Notes: generated by a model from the letters alone, not told the origin. DNA of 64,000 nt from Micropruina sp. (GCA_016711105.1 JADJTO010000003.1:248001-312000); one strand, 5' to 3'; shown: positions 8,719-18,822, numbered from the stretch's first letter. Made by a program: numbers and translations.

Positions 8719-10273
8719 CCACACAGGCAGCACCGGTCAGGCAGCGGATCCGTCCCACCTGGAAGTCGGTCACAGTGCCGGTGCTGTCCTTGACCGTGTC
8801 GGCCTTGGGGAACCCAAGCGCCGAGGACGGGCCACCCAGCGCGGCGTAGGCGGCCCGGGCCGGCCCGGTGAGGTACCGCGACCCGGTGGCTGAGGACCAA
8901 AAGAGATCAGCGTCCTCGAACGTTGCGGCCAGGCCGGAGCTGACCACCTTTTCCGAGGCGGTGGGCGCGCCGACCCAGGACGGGGTGCCGCCGAGCGCCT
9001 GCCAACGGTCGTAGTTACCGGTTCCGGGCTTGTAGCCGCCGACGATCAGGAACAGTCGCTCCTTCAACCCGAACTTGCTCTTGAACTGGCCGCCGTTCAG
9101 CGTGATCGAACTCTTGCTGCCCAGGATCGTGACCGAGGTGGCACGTCCGCCCCAGGGTCCTTGTCCGTCCCGGGCCGTCACCCGAACGCTGCGCAGCGTG
9201 CCGATGCTGGGGTAGGCGTTCTGGATGGTGCTGGCCGAGATCGGCTTGGACCAGGCCGGGTTGCGCATCTTCGCGTCGTACGGGTCCGGATGGGCGGTGA
9301 GGTAGGAGGTTCCACCAGAGGCCGCGTGACCCCCGTTACTGGAGGAGAACATGGTCAGGGCGACCGAGGAGCCGGCCTTGACCACCTTGTTCGCGGTCGC
9401 TGTGATGGCTGTGTTCGTGGGCGCTTGCTCATGGACCGATCGGGTTGAGCCGCTCCGGGTAGCCAGACCCTTGTACACCTGGCAGTAGGTGGTGTCGCAG
9501 ACGTCGTAGATCGGACTGCTGCTGTTCGTCCGGCTGCGCGCCGCATAACTTCGAGCGGCTACGGATTGCGCTTTGAGTGCCTCCCCGTGCCAGGAGGCAG
9601 GCATTTCGGCCGGCACCACGCTCTTCAGGTAGTTCTCCATGGTCAGGGTGTTCACCGTCTTGGCCCCGCTGCTGGTGAAGCGCAGCGACACGTTCTGACG
9701 CAGGTCCCGGGAGGTGCCGTTGGGAAGCCTGACGATCACGTAGCCGCTGTCGGGATTGCTCACCGACCAGTTTCGGCTGCTCGACAAGGTCGTGGCCTTC
9801 TTCACCCAGTTTCCGTCGGCGTTCTTGTAGTGCAGCACCCGGACGTCACCGGAGCGGCTGATCCGCCACTGCTTGTACGCGCTGCCGGTGGGCATCCGCC
9901 AGACCCGGCCGGCCGAATCGGTGATCCTCAGCCCGGAAGCTGGAACGACGTGCAGTCGGTTGTCACTATCGGCGCTGATCCAGACCCGGATCGTGTTTCC
10001 GGTGGTCAAGCTGCCCAAGCTCGTTCCCGCGTAGTAGAAGTCGAGGATCTCCTCGAAGCTGAGACCCGCTTCGGCAGCACCCCAGGCGCCGTACTGCGAC
10101 ATGCCGATGCCGTGGCCCCAGCCGCGGCCAGTCACCAGGATGGAGCTGTTGACGGGGGGTACAGCGGCGTCGGCGTGCGCCGGAGTCGCGGTGGCGATCG
10201 AGCTCACGATCGCCGTCGCTGCGGCGGCGAGCAACGCGGCTGCTCCCTGGAGGGCAGATCTGATCCTGGTCAT
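8705..10273 (-). CDS. Secreted SpoIID/LytB-domain protein with LGFP repeats
   Basis: 522 aa. Sec signal peptide at residues 1-34 (alanine-rich core, cleavage after PAHA). The SpoIID/LytB region is centred on MENYLKSVVPAEMP and LKAQSVAARSYA (residues ~205-250) and runs to about 340; the GHGIGMSQYGA motif occurs unusually early, near residue 53. The C-terminal ~100 residues contain LGFP-type wall-binding repeats (WQALGGTPSWVGAP, ALGGPSSALGFPKAD). Family knowledge: SpoIID homologues are lytic transglycosylases or amidase enhancers acting on peptidoglycan. ATG at 10273 is chosen because the signal peptide follows it directly and GAAGG precedes it; a start at 10318 would add an unlikely charged leader. 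Confidence 0.85.
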   Translation of the reverse strand: MTRIRSALQGAAALLAAAATAIVSSIATATPAHADAAVPPVNSSILVTGRGWGHGIGMSQYGAWGAAEAGLSFEEILDFYYAGTSLGSLTTGNTIRVWISADSDNRLHVVPASGLRITDSAGRVWRMPTGSAYKQWRISRSGDVRVLHYKNADGNWVKKATTLSSSRNWSVSNPDSGYVIVRLPNGTSRDLRQNVSLRFTSSGAKTVNTLTMENYLKSVVPAEMPASWHGEALKAQSVAARSYAARSRTNSSSPIYDVCDTTYCQVYKGLATRSGSTRSVHEQAPTNTAITATANKVVKAGSSVALTMFSSSNGGHAASGGTSYLTAHPDPYDAKMRNPAWSKPISASTIQNAYPSIGTLRSVRVTARDGQGPWGGRATSVTILGSKSSITLNGGQFKSKFGLKERLFLIVGGYKPGTGNYDRWQALGGTPSWVGAPTASEKVVSSGLAATFEDADLFWSSATGSRYLTGPARAAYAALGGPSSALGFPKADTVKDSTGTVTDFQVGRIRCLTGAACVVSYG

Positions 10274-10420
10274 GGTGAACCTTCGGGTCGGGGAAGCGTC
10301 TTCGCCATCGTGGGGCACTCTCTGCTTCGCGCGCCAATGAAAGTCGAAACCACAGGTTGAAGAATTGCCGGCCGGTGTCGGGCTGCCGGAGGTGTCCTCA
10401 CCCGACCCGGTAGCGAGAGG

Positions 10421-10450
10421 TTGATCCTGACTAAGGAGGGTCCGTATCCT
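10421..10450 (+). promoter_or_regulatory. Candidate ilvBNC promoter
   Basis: TTGATC (10421-10426) and TATCCT (10445-10450) are separated by 18 bases. This is the best sigma70-like pair between the SpoIID gene and the ilv leader peptide, and it places transcription start near 10457, about 50 bases before the leader start. A TTGACA at 10470-10475 lacks a partner -10. By sequence inspection only. Confidence 0.4.
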
Positions 10451-10505
10451 GGGAAGGCTGGTTCGCCGGTTGACACAGCGGCCCCCGAACGGGGAGTCTT
10501 GGCAC

Positions 10506-10535
10506 GTGCGGACTTTCGCCCTCGTAGTTAGCTAG
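10506..10535 (+). CDS. ilvBNC leader peptide (9 aa)
   Basis: GTG-initiated nine-codon frame encoding MRTFALVVS (counting GTG as Met), preceded by GGGGAG at 10492-10497. The Leu-Val-Val run is made of CTC GTA GTT, so ribosome stalling would report leucine and valine charging. It resembles the leader MRTRILVLGKRVG that I recall from Streptomyces ilvB, in both start and position. The stop codon overlaps the 5' arm of the hairpin at 10534-10568, the arrangement expected of transcription attenuation. Too short for gene finders. Confidence 0.6.
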   Translation: MRTFALVVS

Positions 10536-10600
10536 CGTGTCGACGAGTTGAACTCGAACCGACACGCTCCCTCGCCTGCCTTGAGCAGCGGGGGTTTTTT
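10534..10600 (+). promoter_or_regulatory. ilvBNC transcription attenuator
   Basis: Two successive structures follow the leader peptide. AGCGTGTCG (10534-10542) pairs perfectly with CGACACGCT (10560-10568) and encloses a smaller CGAG/CTCG stem. Next comes a GC hairpin (10569-10594; CTGC/GCAG core with a CCCTC/GGGGG outer part) running into six T residues (10595-10600), an intrinsic terminator 49 bases before the ilvB ATG. Inference: stalling on the Leu/Val codons of the leader disrupts the first stem and lets polymerase read through. Confidence 0.6.
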
Positions 10601-10648
10601 CTTGCGAAAGTTAGTCCACGACCGTCGATGAAGAAGGGAACCGAGGAG

Positions 10649-12395
10649 ATGACTGAGGCGTCACCCACACTGCTGACCGGAGCCGAAGCCCTGGTGGAAT
10701 CGCTGGAGCGGGTTGGCGTGGAGGTTATCTTCGGCATTCCCGGCGGAGCGATTCTTCCGGCTTACGATCCCTTGGGTCAGTCCAAACTGATCCGGCACAT
10801 CCTGGTCCGGCACGAGCAGGGCGCCGGCCATGCGGCCGAGGGCTACGCCATGGCCACCGGCAAGGTCGGAGTGTGCATGGCCACCTCCGGCCCGGGGGCG
10901 ACCAACCTGGTCACCGCCATCGCCGACGCCTACATGGATTCGGTGCCGGTGGTGGCCATCACGGGGCAGGTGGGCAGCGCGTCGATCGGGACCGACGCCT
11001 TCCAGGAGGCCGACATCCGGGGGATCACGTTCCCGATCACCAAGCACAGCTTCCTGATCACCCGCGCTGAAGATATTCCGGCGGCGATCCAAGCCGCCTT
11101 CCACCTGGCCAAGACGGGTCGTCCCGGCCCGGTGCTGGTGGACATCGCCAAGGACGCGCTGGTGAATAAGGCTCCGTTCATCTGGCCCGAGCAGATCGAC
11201 CTGCCGGGCTATCACCCGGTGACCAAGCCGCACGCCAGGCAGATCCGCGAGGCGGCCCGGCTGATCAGCGAGGCCGAACGTCCGGTGCTCTATGTGGGCG
11301 GTGGCGTGATCAAGGCCGGTGCTTCGTCGGAGCTTGCGGAACTGGTCAAGGTGACCGGCATCCCGGTTGTCACCACGCTGATGGCCCGCGGCGCCATCCC
11401 CGACAGCCACGAGCTGAACATGGGCATGCCCGGCATGCACGGCACCGTGGCTGCGGTCGGGGCGCTCCAGCGGGCCGACCTGCTGATCGCTCTCGGCACC
11501 CGCTTCGACGACCGGGTGACCGGCCGGCTGGACACGTTCGCCCCGGGCGCCAAAGTGGTGCACGCCGACATCGATCCGGCCGAGATTTCCAAGAACCGGC
11601 TGGCCGACGTGCCGATTGTGGGTGATGTCAAAGAGGTGATCGCCGAACTCAACGGCGTGCTGCGCGGTGCAGACCTCCCCGACTACACACCGTGGAAGCG
11701 TTTCCTGACCTCGCTGAAGACCCGCTATCAAATCGGGCTTGAGCCCACCCACGAGGGCATGCTGTCTCCCGAGTACGTGATCAAGCGGATCGGTGAACTG
11801 GTCGGCCCGGACGCCTACTACGCCGCCGGTGTGGGACAGCATCAGATGTGGGCCGCTCACCTGCTGCCCTTCGAGAAGCCCGGACGATGGCTGAACTCCG
11901 GTGGTGCGGGAACCATGGGCTATTGCGTGCCGGCCGCGATGGGCGCCCAGGTGGGCAGCCCCGACAGCCAGGTCTGGGGCATCGACGGCGACGGCTGTTT
12001 CCAGATGACCAACCAGGAACTGGTCACCTGCGCGCTGGAGGGCATCCCGATCAAGATTGCGGTGATCAACAACCAGTCGCTCGGCATGGTGCGCCAATGG
12101 CAGACCCTGTTCTACGGGCAGCGGTACTCCAACACCGACCTGAAGACGCACCGGGTGCCGGACTTCCCGATGCTGGCTCCAGGCGATGGGAGCCGTGGGG
12201 CTACGCGCCGAGACGCCGGAGGAGGTCGACGACGTGATCAAACAGGCGATCGCGATCACCGACCGTCCGGTGGTGGTCGAGTTTGTGGTGCACAAGGACG
12301 CCATGGTCTGGCCGATGGTCGCCGCCGGCACCAGTAATGACGACATCAAGATCGCTCGGGACCTCGCGCCCGATTGGGAGGAGGAGGTGCTGTGA
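10649..12395 (+). CDS. ilvB: Acetolactate synthase large subunit (one frameshift)
   Basis: About 581 aa after correction. ThDP-dependent enzyme that condenses two pyruvates to acetolactate (valine, leucine) or pyruvate with 2-oxobutyrate (isoleucine). The catalytic glutamate is in RHEQGAGHAAEGYA; the ThDP/Mg site is GDGCFQMTNQELVTCALEG ending in NN. One extra base near 12178 (in GCTCCAGGCG) throws the frame; the correct frame resumes at AMGAVGLRAETPEE and ends WEEEVL. ATG 10649 has GAGGAG immediately upstream; a start at 10628 is also open. The stop overlaps the ilvN start. Controlled by the upstream attenuator. The break looks like an assembly error, since the gene is otherwise intact. Confidence 0.92.
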
Positions 12396-12928
12396 ACACT
12401 CACACGCTGAGCGTTCTCGTCGAGAACAAGCCGGGCGTGCTCGCCCGGATCTCGGGGCTGTTCGCCCGCCGCGGCTACAACATCGAGTCCCTGGCGGTCG
12501 GTCCGACCGAGCGGGAGGAGCTGTCGCGGATCACCCTGCAGGTGTCCGTGGACGACCAGCAGGTGCTGGAGCAGATCACCAAGCAGCTGAACAAGCTGAT
12601 CGAGGTGCTCAAGATCGTTGAGCTGGAGGACTCCGCGGTGCGGCGTGAGTTGGTGCTGATCAAGCTGCGCGCCGACCCGACTACCCGCAACCAGATCATC
12701 GAGATCGTGCAGCTGTTCCGCGGCAAGACCGTCGATGTCCACAACGACTCCCTGACCATCGAGGCCACGGGCTCGCCTGACAAACTGGACGCCCTGTTGG
12801 AGATGCTCAAGCCCTATGGTGTGCGGGAGCTCGTCCAGTCCGGGCTGGTCGCTCTGGGTCGCGGCAGCAAGTCCCTGACCGACCGGCCCAAGCATGACAA
12901 GGTGCGCCTGGCACCACAAAGCAACTAG
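12392..12928 (+). CDS. ilvN: Acetolactate synthase small (regulatory) subunit
   Basis: 178 aa. The N-terminal ACT domain begins NTHTLSVLVENKPGVLARIS, where the glycine-containing loop normally binds valine for feedback inhibition; the C-terminal ALS_ss_C region includes RNQIIEIVQLFRGKTVDV. It activates IlvB and confers valine sensitivity. The GTG start at 12392 overlaps the ilvB stop by 4 bases (GTGA) and ilvC follows after 15 bp. The length is typical. Confidence 0.95.
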   Translation: MNTHTLSVLVENKPGVLARISGLFARRGYNIESLAVGPTEREELSRITLQVSVDDQQVLEQITKQLNKLIEVLKIVELEDSAVRRELVLIKLRADPTTRNQIIEIVQLFRGKTVDVHNDSLTIEATGSPDKLDALLEMLKPYGVRELVQSGLVALGRGSKSLTDRPKHDKVRLAPQSN

Positions 12929-12943
12929 AGGAAGCAGTTCGAG

Positions 12944-13972
<1,029 letters not shown>

Positions 13973-13984
13973 GGCGAGCACCAA

Positions 13985-14023
13985 CGAACGACCCGGCAGG
14001 AAAGTTTCCCGCCGGGTCGTTCG
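13985..14023 (+). terminator. ilvC terminator hairpin
   Basis: CGAACGACCCGGC (13985-13997) pairs perfectly with GCCGGGTCGTTCG (14011-14023); the loop itself contains a GGAAA/TTTCC stem. The right arm is part of a 49-bp sequence repeated at 15293-15341. There is no strong T tract, as is common in high-GC actinobacteria. Confidence 0.7.
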
Positions 14024-14050
14024 GCGTCGGGTGGCGCTTTCATTGCCGCC
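14002..14050 (+). repeat. Direct repeat R1, copy 1
   Basis: 49 bp from AAGTTTCCCGCCGGGTCG to CATTGCCGCC, identical at 48 of 49 positions to 15293-15341 in the same orientation. It includes the right arm of the ilvC terminator. The two copies enclose the R2 repeats and the DUF559-type gene. Confidence 0.9.
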
Positions 14051-14062
14051 CTCTCGGCTGGG

Positions 14063-14124
14063 TTTGCCACCAATCGCAACGTTCGCCGCCGAAATGTCGG
14101 CGGCAATCGTTGCCTTCGGCGGCA
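14063..14124 (+). repeat. Palindromic repeat R2, copy 1
   Basis: 62 bp starting TTTGCCACCAATCGCAACG, identical at 54 of 62 positions to 15179-15240 in the same orientation. The core can fold as GCAACG...CGGCGG arms with two mismatches around a 6-base loop. It looks like a REP/BIME-type dispersed element rather than coding DNA. The rest of the interval up to 14278 shows nothing recognisable. Confidence 0.8.
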
Positions 14125-14278
14125 TAGTCCCGCCGGGGGCCCGGGGAAGAGGCGGGGTGGGTGGCAGTTGCCTAGGTGGAGGCTGCCGGATCAGGCGGGT
14201 GTTGTCCGTTCGGGTTGAGGTGTTGTCCGTATTGCCTAACGGGTTGTTCTCCGTGCAGAGACAAGGTCAGCTGGGGGA

Positions 14279-15168
14279 GTGGAAGCCCAACGAGCTCAGC
14301 TGCTGACGACTTTTGGCCAAACCCGGACCAATCTCTCACGCCAGGTTCGGGCCGGCGAACTGGTGCGGGTCCGCCATGGCGCCTACGCCGCGGTCCTGGA
14401 CGAGACGACGGAGGGTCGGCATCGGCAACTCCTCGCTGCCACCTGGCCGCTGCTGGGCGAGCGAAGCGTGGTGAGTCACGCCAGTGCGGGAGTCCTTCAT
14501 GGGCTACCGAGCTGGAGTGCCATGCTGAACCGGGTATCGATCGTGCGCCCGGACGGCGGACATGGCGCCCAACGGGACTGTTTGCACGTCCGGCTGGCAC
14601 AGGTTGAAGCCGACGAAGTGATCGAGATCGACGGGTATCGCGTGACCAGCCTGGCCCGTACGGCCGTCGACTTGGGGTGCGTGCTCAGCCACGAACGCGC
14701 GGTGGCCATCATGGACGCGGCACTGCGTCTGGGGATGGAACCGTCACAGCTCGCCACCGCGCTGGCGGCTGCGCGAGGACGTCGCGGGATAGGCGTGGCG
14801 CGGGCTGCGGCCAAGTTCGCCGACGTCCGTTCGGAGAGCGTTGGCGAGTCCATCAGCCGGGTACGCTTCGTCCAGGCCGGCCTGCCGATCCCGGAGTTGC
14901 AGGTGGAGATCCATGATCTGCGAGGAATCTGGATCGCGCGCTCCGACTTCGGGTGGCGTGACCGTGGCGTCGTAGGGGAGTTCGATGGCCGGGTCAAGTA
15001 CACAGGGACACCCGAGCAGGTGGCAGAGGTCGTCATGCGCGAGAAGGCCCGCGAGCAGGCGATCCGCGACGCCGGCTGGTGGGTAGTGCGTTGGGGCTGG
15101 AAGGAACTGGGGACCTGGCAGCCTTCCGCCGTCGCATCGAGACAGCGCTCGCGCGCCCGAATCGCTAA
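14279..15168 (+). CDS. AbiEi-like winged-helix protein with DUF559-type C-terminal domain (one frameshift)
   Basis: About 296 aa after correction. The N-terminal part (LSRQVRAGELVRVRHGAYA) resembles the winged-helix 'antitoxin AbiEi' domain, followed by HASAGVLHGLP and TSLARTAVDLGC. The C-terminal ~100 residues (RSDFGWRDRGVVGEFDGRVKY ... REQAIRDAGWWVVRWGW) match the DUF559 PD-(D/E)XK-like fold with a possible D-E/D-K core. A base is missing in the GGGG run near 15107: the upstream frame runs on into repeats, while the restored frame ends LAAFRRRIETALARPNR with TAA at 15166-15168. Such proteins are common in actinobacteria and sometimes assigned to type IV toxin-antitoxin systems, but no AbiEii partner is adjacent. 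The GTG start is uncertain. Flanked by R1/R2 repeats. Confidence 0.72.
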
Positions 15169-15178
15169 CCAGCCAGTG

Positions 15179-15240
15179 TTTGCCACCGATCGCAACGTTT
15201 GCTGCCGGAATTTCGGCGGCAAACGTTGCATTCGGCAGCA
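15179..15240 (+). repeat. Palindromic repeat R2, copy 2
   Basis: Second copy of the 62-bp element at 14063-14124, starting 11 bp after the stop of the DUF559-type gene. Here the palindrome is almost perfect: GCAACGTTTGCTGCCG and CGGCGGCAAACGTTGC pair over 16 bases with one G-T wobble around GAATTT. It could also act as a terminator for that gene. Confidence 0.8.
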
Positions 15241-15292
15241 AACGCGTGATGGGCCCCGTTCGGCTCCGGCGCGGAAAGGGCGGGGGAGGGGG

Positions 15293-15341
15293 AAGTTTCC
15301 CGCCGGGTCGTTCGGCGTCCGGTGGCGCTTTCATTGCCGCC
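15293..15341 (+). repeat. Direct repeat R1, copy 2
   Basis: Second copy of the 49-bp sequence at 14002-14050 with a single G-to-C change. Only the right arm of the ilvC terminator is present, so it cannot form that hairpin here. It lies just upstream of the phosphotransferase gene. Confidence 0.9.
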
Positions 15342-15376
15342 ACAGACTCAGCACGGCGAACCGGCACAATGGAGCG

Positions 15377-16328
15377 GTGTTCACGTCCCGCAGCTCCTGG
15401 TTCGACCTGCCCGCCGAGCTGCGTGAGCGGCTCGAGGGCATCCTCGGCTCACCCGTGGTCAGCAGGCAGGGTCAGACCGGCGGATTCTCGGCCGGCGCCG
15501 CCGACCGGCTGTCGCTGGCCAACGGTGCCCGCGTCTTCGGCAAGGCGATCCATGGAGTCGGTGAATGAGGGGACCGCTCGCCTCTACCGGAAAGAGGTCG
15601 CCGTCAATCGACTGCTGCCCGATGACGTTCCCGCACCGCGCCTGCGCCACAGCTTCGACGAGGACGGTTGGATCGTCCTGTTCTTCGATGACATCGACGG
15701 CCGCCAGCCTGAGCTTCCGTGGCGCCTCGATGACTTCCGTGCAGCCCTGGATGCCTACGACGCGCTCGTTGAGAGCGGAGCCGGGTTTGCCGGCGACCTG
15801 CCTGCCGCCGAAGAACTGCTTCGGCCCGACTTCGAGGGCTTCGCGCGGCTGATCGCCGACCCGTGCGACGATCTCGACCCTTGGATCAGCAACCACCTGG
15901 CCGACCTCGACGCACTGGCCCGCGCATCGCTGCCGACGATTGCCGGTGATCACCTCTGTCACGTGGACGGGCGATCTGACAATCTCCTGATCGCATCCGG
16001 CGGCTCCTCCGGGGACAGGGTTTGGCTGGTCGACTGGCCGTGGGCTGCCAGGGGTTCTGCCTGGTTGGACGTGGTCTCGCTGGCCGGCACCGCGATCTTT
16101 CAGGGCACGCAGTTCGACGTGGCCGAGGTGGTGGAGCCCTGGGTGCGGGAGCACGGCGGCAGCAAGGCGAATTGTACCGGGGTGTGGTTGGGCATGCTGG
16201 CCTACACCACGGATGCGGCTCGCCGTCCTCCCCAACCTGGGATGGAGGCGCTGCGTGCCTTCCATAAGCGCGGACGCGACGCCCTGCTGCCGATCGTGCG
16301 TCAGCGCGTCGAGCATGGGCTGGTCTGA
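15377..16328 (+). CDS. Aminoglycoside phosphotransferase-family kinase (one frameshift)
   Basis: About 316 aa after correction. The N-terminal lobe (FTSRSSWFDLPAELRERLEG ... TGGFSAGAADRLSL) and the later lobe lie in different frames joined near 15550; the family lysine is probably the one in VFGKAI. The downstream frame has HVDGRSDNLLI (the catalytic HxDxxxxN loop), VDWPWAARG (metal-binding Asp) and SAWLDVVSL. Such kinases phosphorylate small molecules; antibiotic resistance is not implied and the substrate is unknown. The GTG at 15377 follows GGAG. Not in an obvious operon: R1 lies 35 bp upstream and a P-type ATPase gene 118 bp downstream. Confidence 0.78.
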
Positions 16329-16446
16329 TCGGCGCCTTTGCCGACGGCCGCCCAATACTCCCTCTCGCGTAAGACGAGTCAGCTGAGGCCATCCCTGGAG
16401 ATTGCGCTACGCCGGTGCCTGGAGGGCGTGTGGCAAGCTGACCTCC

Positions 16447-18822
16447 GTGACGATTCAGACCCCACCACGCCACCCCGGACTGACCCCCCCTGAGGTAGCG
16501 GAGCGGGTCCGCGCCGGCCAGACCAACGATCTGCCGCCACGATCGGGACGGACCACCGCCGACATCGTCCGGGCCAACGTATTCACCCGGATCAACGCGA
16601 TTCTGGCCGTGCTCCTGGTCATCGTGCTGTCCACCGGCTCCTGGATCAACGCTGCGTTCGGGTTGCTGATCATCGCCAACTCCGTGATCGGGATCGTCCA
16701 GGAACTGCGGGCCAAGAAGACTCTGGACAGCCTCGCCGTGGTGGGAGAAGCGCATCCGCGGGTCCGCCGCGAGGGTGTCGCCAGCGAACGGAATCGGACG
16801 GAGGTCGTCCTTGATGACGTGATCGAACTGGGCCCCGGTGACCAGGTGGTGGTCGACGGCGAGGTGATCGAGGCCGAGTACCTCGAAGTGGACGAATCCC
16901 TGCTCACCGGCGAGTCCGATCCCGAACCCAAGGATCCGGGCGGCCACGTGATGTCGGGCAGCTTCGTGGTCTCCGGTTCGGGGGCCTACCGTGCGACCCG
17001 GGTCGGCGCCGACTCCTACGCCGCGCAGCTGACGGCTGAGGCGAGCAAGTTCAGCTTGGTCAAGTCCGAGTTGTCCCGGGGTATCAATCAGATCCTCAAG
17101 GTGATCACCGTAATTCTGATCCCGGTCGGCCTGGCCACCATCTGGGTGCAGCTTGGCCAAGCCGAGAACGATTGGCGCCGAGCCGTCCTGGCGATGGCAG
17201 GAGCGTTGGTGCCGATGGTTCCCGAGGGCTTGGTCCTGCTGACTTCGGTCGCCTTCGCCCTTGGGGTGATCCGGTTGGGGCGTCGGCAATGCCTCGTCCA
17301 AGAACTGCCGGCGATCGAAGGTCTGGCCCGAGTGGACGTGGTCTGCGCCGACAAGACCGGAACGCTCACCGAGAACGGGATGACTTTTGGTGAGTTGCGA
17401 CTCCTCGACGGCGCGCAGGACGCGCAACTCCGTGAGGTGCTGGGTCAGCTGATCCTCGCCGACCAGCGCCCAAATGCCTCGATGCAGGCGATCGGCGCCA
17501 GTCTCTCGCCGGCTGAGCCGACCTGGTCGGTGCTGGCGAAAGCGCCGTTCACCTCGGCCAAGAAATGGTCGGGGGCCACCTTCGTGGAGCAGGGCAACTG
17601 GGTGGTGGGCGCCCCGGATGTGCTGATTCCCCCAGACGCGGACGCCGCCGTCTTGGCCGAACAGATCGGGTCCACCGGCCTGCGAGTGTTGCTGGTGGGT
17701 CGTTGTGAACTGCCGGTGGACGACCCTGCGGCCCCTGGGACGGTGACGCCGGAGGCGCTGGTCGTCCTGAAGCAGCGGATCAGGCCCGACGCCAAGGCCA
17801 CCCTCGACTACTTCACCGACCAGGGTGTCGCGCTGAAAGTGATCTCCGGAGACAACGCCGCCTCTGTGGGCGCGGTCACCCGTCAGCTGGGTCTGAGCGG
17901 GGAAGCCTTGGATGCGCGTCAACTGAGCTCAGGGACCGGGTTCGCCGACGCCATCGAGAACAACTCGGTCTTCGGTCGGGTGACCCCGCATCAGAAGCGC
18001 GAAATGGTCGCCGCGCTGCAAGGCGGGGGTCATACTGTCGCGATGACCGGGGACGGGGTGAACGACGTCCTGGCGCTCAAGGACGCCGACCTCGGGGTTG
18101 CCATGGGCTCCGGCTCCCCGGCAACGCGGGCTGTTGCCAAGATCGTGCTCCTCGACGACAAGTTCGCCACCCTGCCGTTCGTCGTCGCTGAGGGGCGTCG
18201 GGTGATCGGGAACATCGAACGGGTGGCGAACCTGTTCCTGACCAAGACCATCTACTCGGTGATCCTGGCCCTGCTGGTGGTGCTGTGGCAGCTGCCCTTT
18301 CCCTATCAGCCGATTCACGTGACCATCACCGGCTGGTTCACTATCGGCATTCCCGCGTTCCTGCTGTCCCTGGCACCCAACAACGAACGGGCCCGCGGAG
18401 GTTTCGTCGGCCGGGTGATGCGCCTGGTGGTGCCCTCCGGCCTGGCTGTCGCCACCGCCACCTTCGTCACCTACCTCAGCGTCCTGCCCGCTCCCGGCTC
18501 GGCACCAGAACTCCGGGTCCAAGCGACCACCGCGGCGCTCACGGCCACCATCGTGAGCGCCAGTTGGGTGCTGGCGGTCGTGGCGCGCCCCTATGAGTGG
18601 TGGAAGATCGCCCTGATCCTGGGCTCCTTCGCGGCCTACCTGCTGATCTTCACGCTGCCGCTGACGCAAACCCTCTTCATGCTGGACCCCTCGAACGCCG
18701 CCATGATGAGCGTTGGTTTCGCGGCCGGTTTGGTCGCGGCAGTGGTGATCGAGGTCACCTGGTGGGTGAATGGGCGGCTGCTGGGTGAGCCTCGGCGGCT
18801 CTGGCTCCGCCAGGACTCTTAG
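16447..18822 (+). CDS. ctpE: CtpE-like cation-transporting P-type ATPase
   Basis: 791 aa from the GTG at 16447. P-type ATPase motifs occur in order: LTGES of the actuator domain near residue 155, the membrane motif VPEGL, the phosphorylation site DKTGTLT near residue 302, and the hinge TGDGVNDVLALKDADLGVAMG near residue 537. The PEGL sequence and the lack of a heavy-metal-binding domain match CtpE, which in mycobacteria imports calcium. Ten or so hydrophobic segments are visible. It stands alone between the phosphotransferase and the gntR gene, so operon context gives no extra clue. Ion specificity is inferred from the family only. Confidence 0.85.
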   Translation: MTIQTPPRHPGLTPPEVAERVRAGQTNDLPPRSGRTTADIVRANVFTRINAILAVLLVIVLSTGSWINAAFGLLIIANSVIGIVQELRAKKTLDSLAVVGEAHPRVRREGVASERNRTEVVLDDVIELGPGDQVVVDGEVIEAEYLEVDESLLTGESDPEPKDPGGHVMSGSFVVSGSGAYRATRVGADSYAAQLTAEASKFSLVKSELSRGINQILKVITVILIPVGLATIWVQLGQAENDWRRAVLAMAGALVPMVPEGLVLLTSVAFALGVIRLGRRQCLVQELPAIEGLARVDVVCADKTGTLTENGMTFGELRLLDGAQDAQLREVLGQLILADQRPNASMQAIGASLSPAEPTWSVLAKAPFTSAKKWSGATFVEQGNWVVGAPDVLIPPDADAAVLAEQIGSTGLRVLLVGRCELPVDDPAAPGTVTPEALVVLKQRIRPDAKATLDYFTDQGVALKVISGDNAASVGAVTRQLGLSGEALDARQLSSGTGFADAIENNSVFGRVTPHQKREMVAALQGGGHTVAMTGDGVNDVLALKDADLGVAMGSGSPATRAVAKIVLLDDKFATLPFVVAEGRRVIGNIERVANLFLTKTIYSVILALLVVLWQLPFPYQPIHVTITGWFTIGIPAFLLSLAPNNERARGGFVGRVMRLVVPSGLAVATATFVTYLSVLPAPGSAPELRVQATTAALTATIVSASWVLAVVARPYEWWKIALILGSFAAYLLIFTLPLTQTLFMLDPSNAAMMSVGFAAGLVAAVVIEVTWWVNGRLLGEPRRLWLRQDS

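Noticed and set aside
10470..10500. TTGACA at 10470-10475 as the ilv promoter -35
   Set aside because: No acceptable -10 at 16-19 bases; the upstream pair TTGATC/TATCCT fits better and leaves room for the leader.
12170..12190. Programmed ribosomal frameshift in ilvB
   Set aside because: No slippery heptamer or downstream pseudoknot, and ilvB is not known to use one; similar breaks are spread across unrelated genes.
14002..15341. CRISPR array
   Set aside because: Repeats occur only twice, are more than 1 kb apart and enclose a gene; no regularly spaced units anywhere in the window.
14279..15568. 429-codon protein running from the DUF559-type gene into the phosphotransferase
   Set aside because: The frame passes through both repeat elements and only continues because of a missing base near 15107; the natural end is at 15168.
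15377..16328. Aminoglycoside resistance gene
   Set aside because: Only the kinase fold is evident; no close match to known resistance enzymes can be claimed from sequence reading and the context is not a resistance region.
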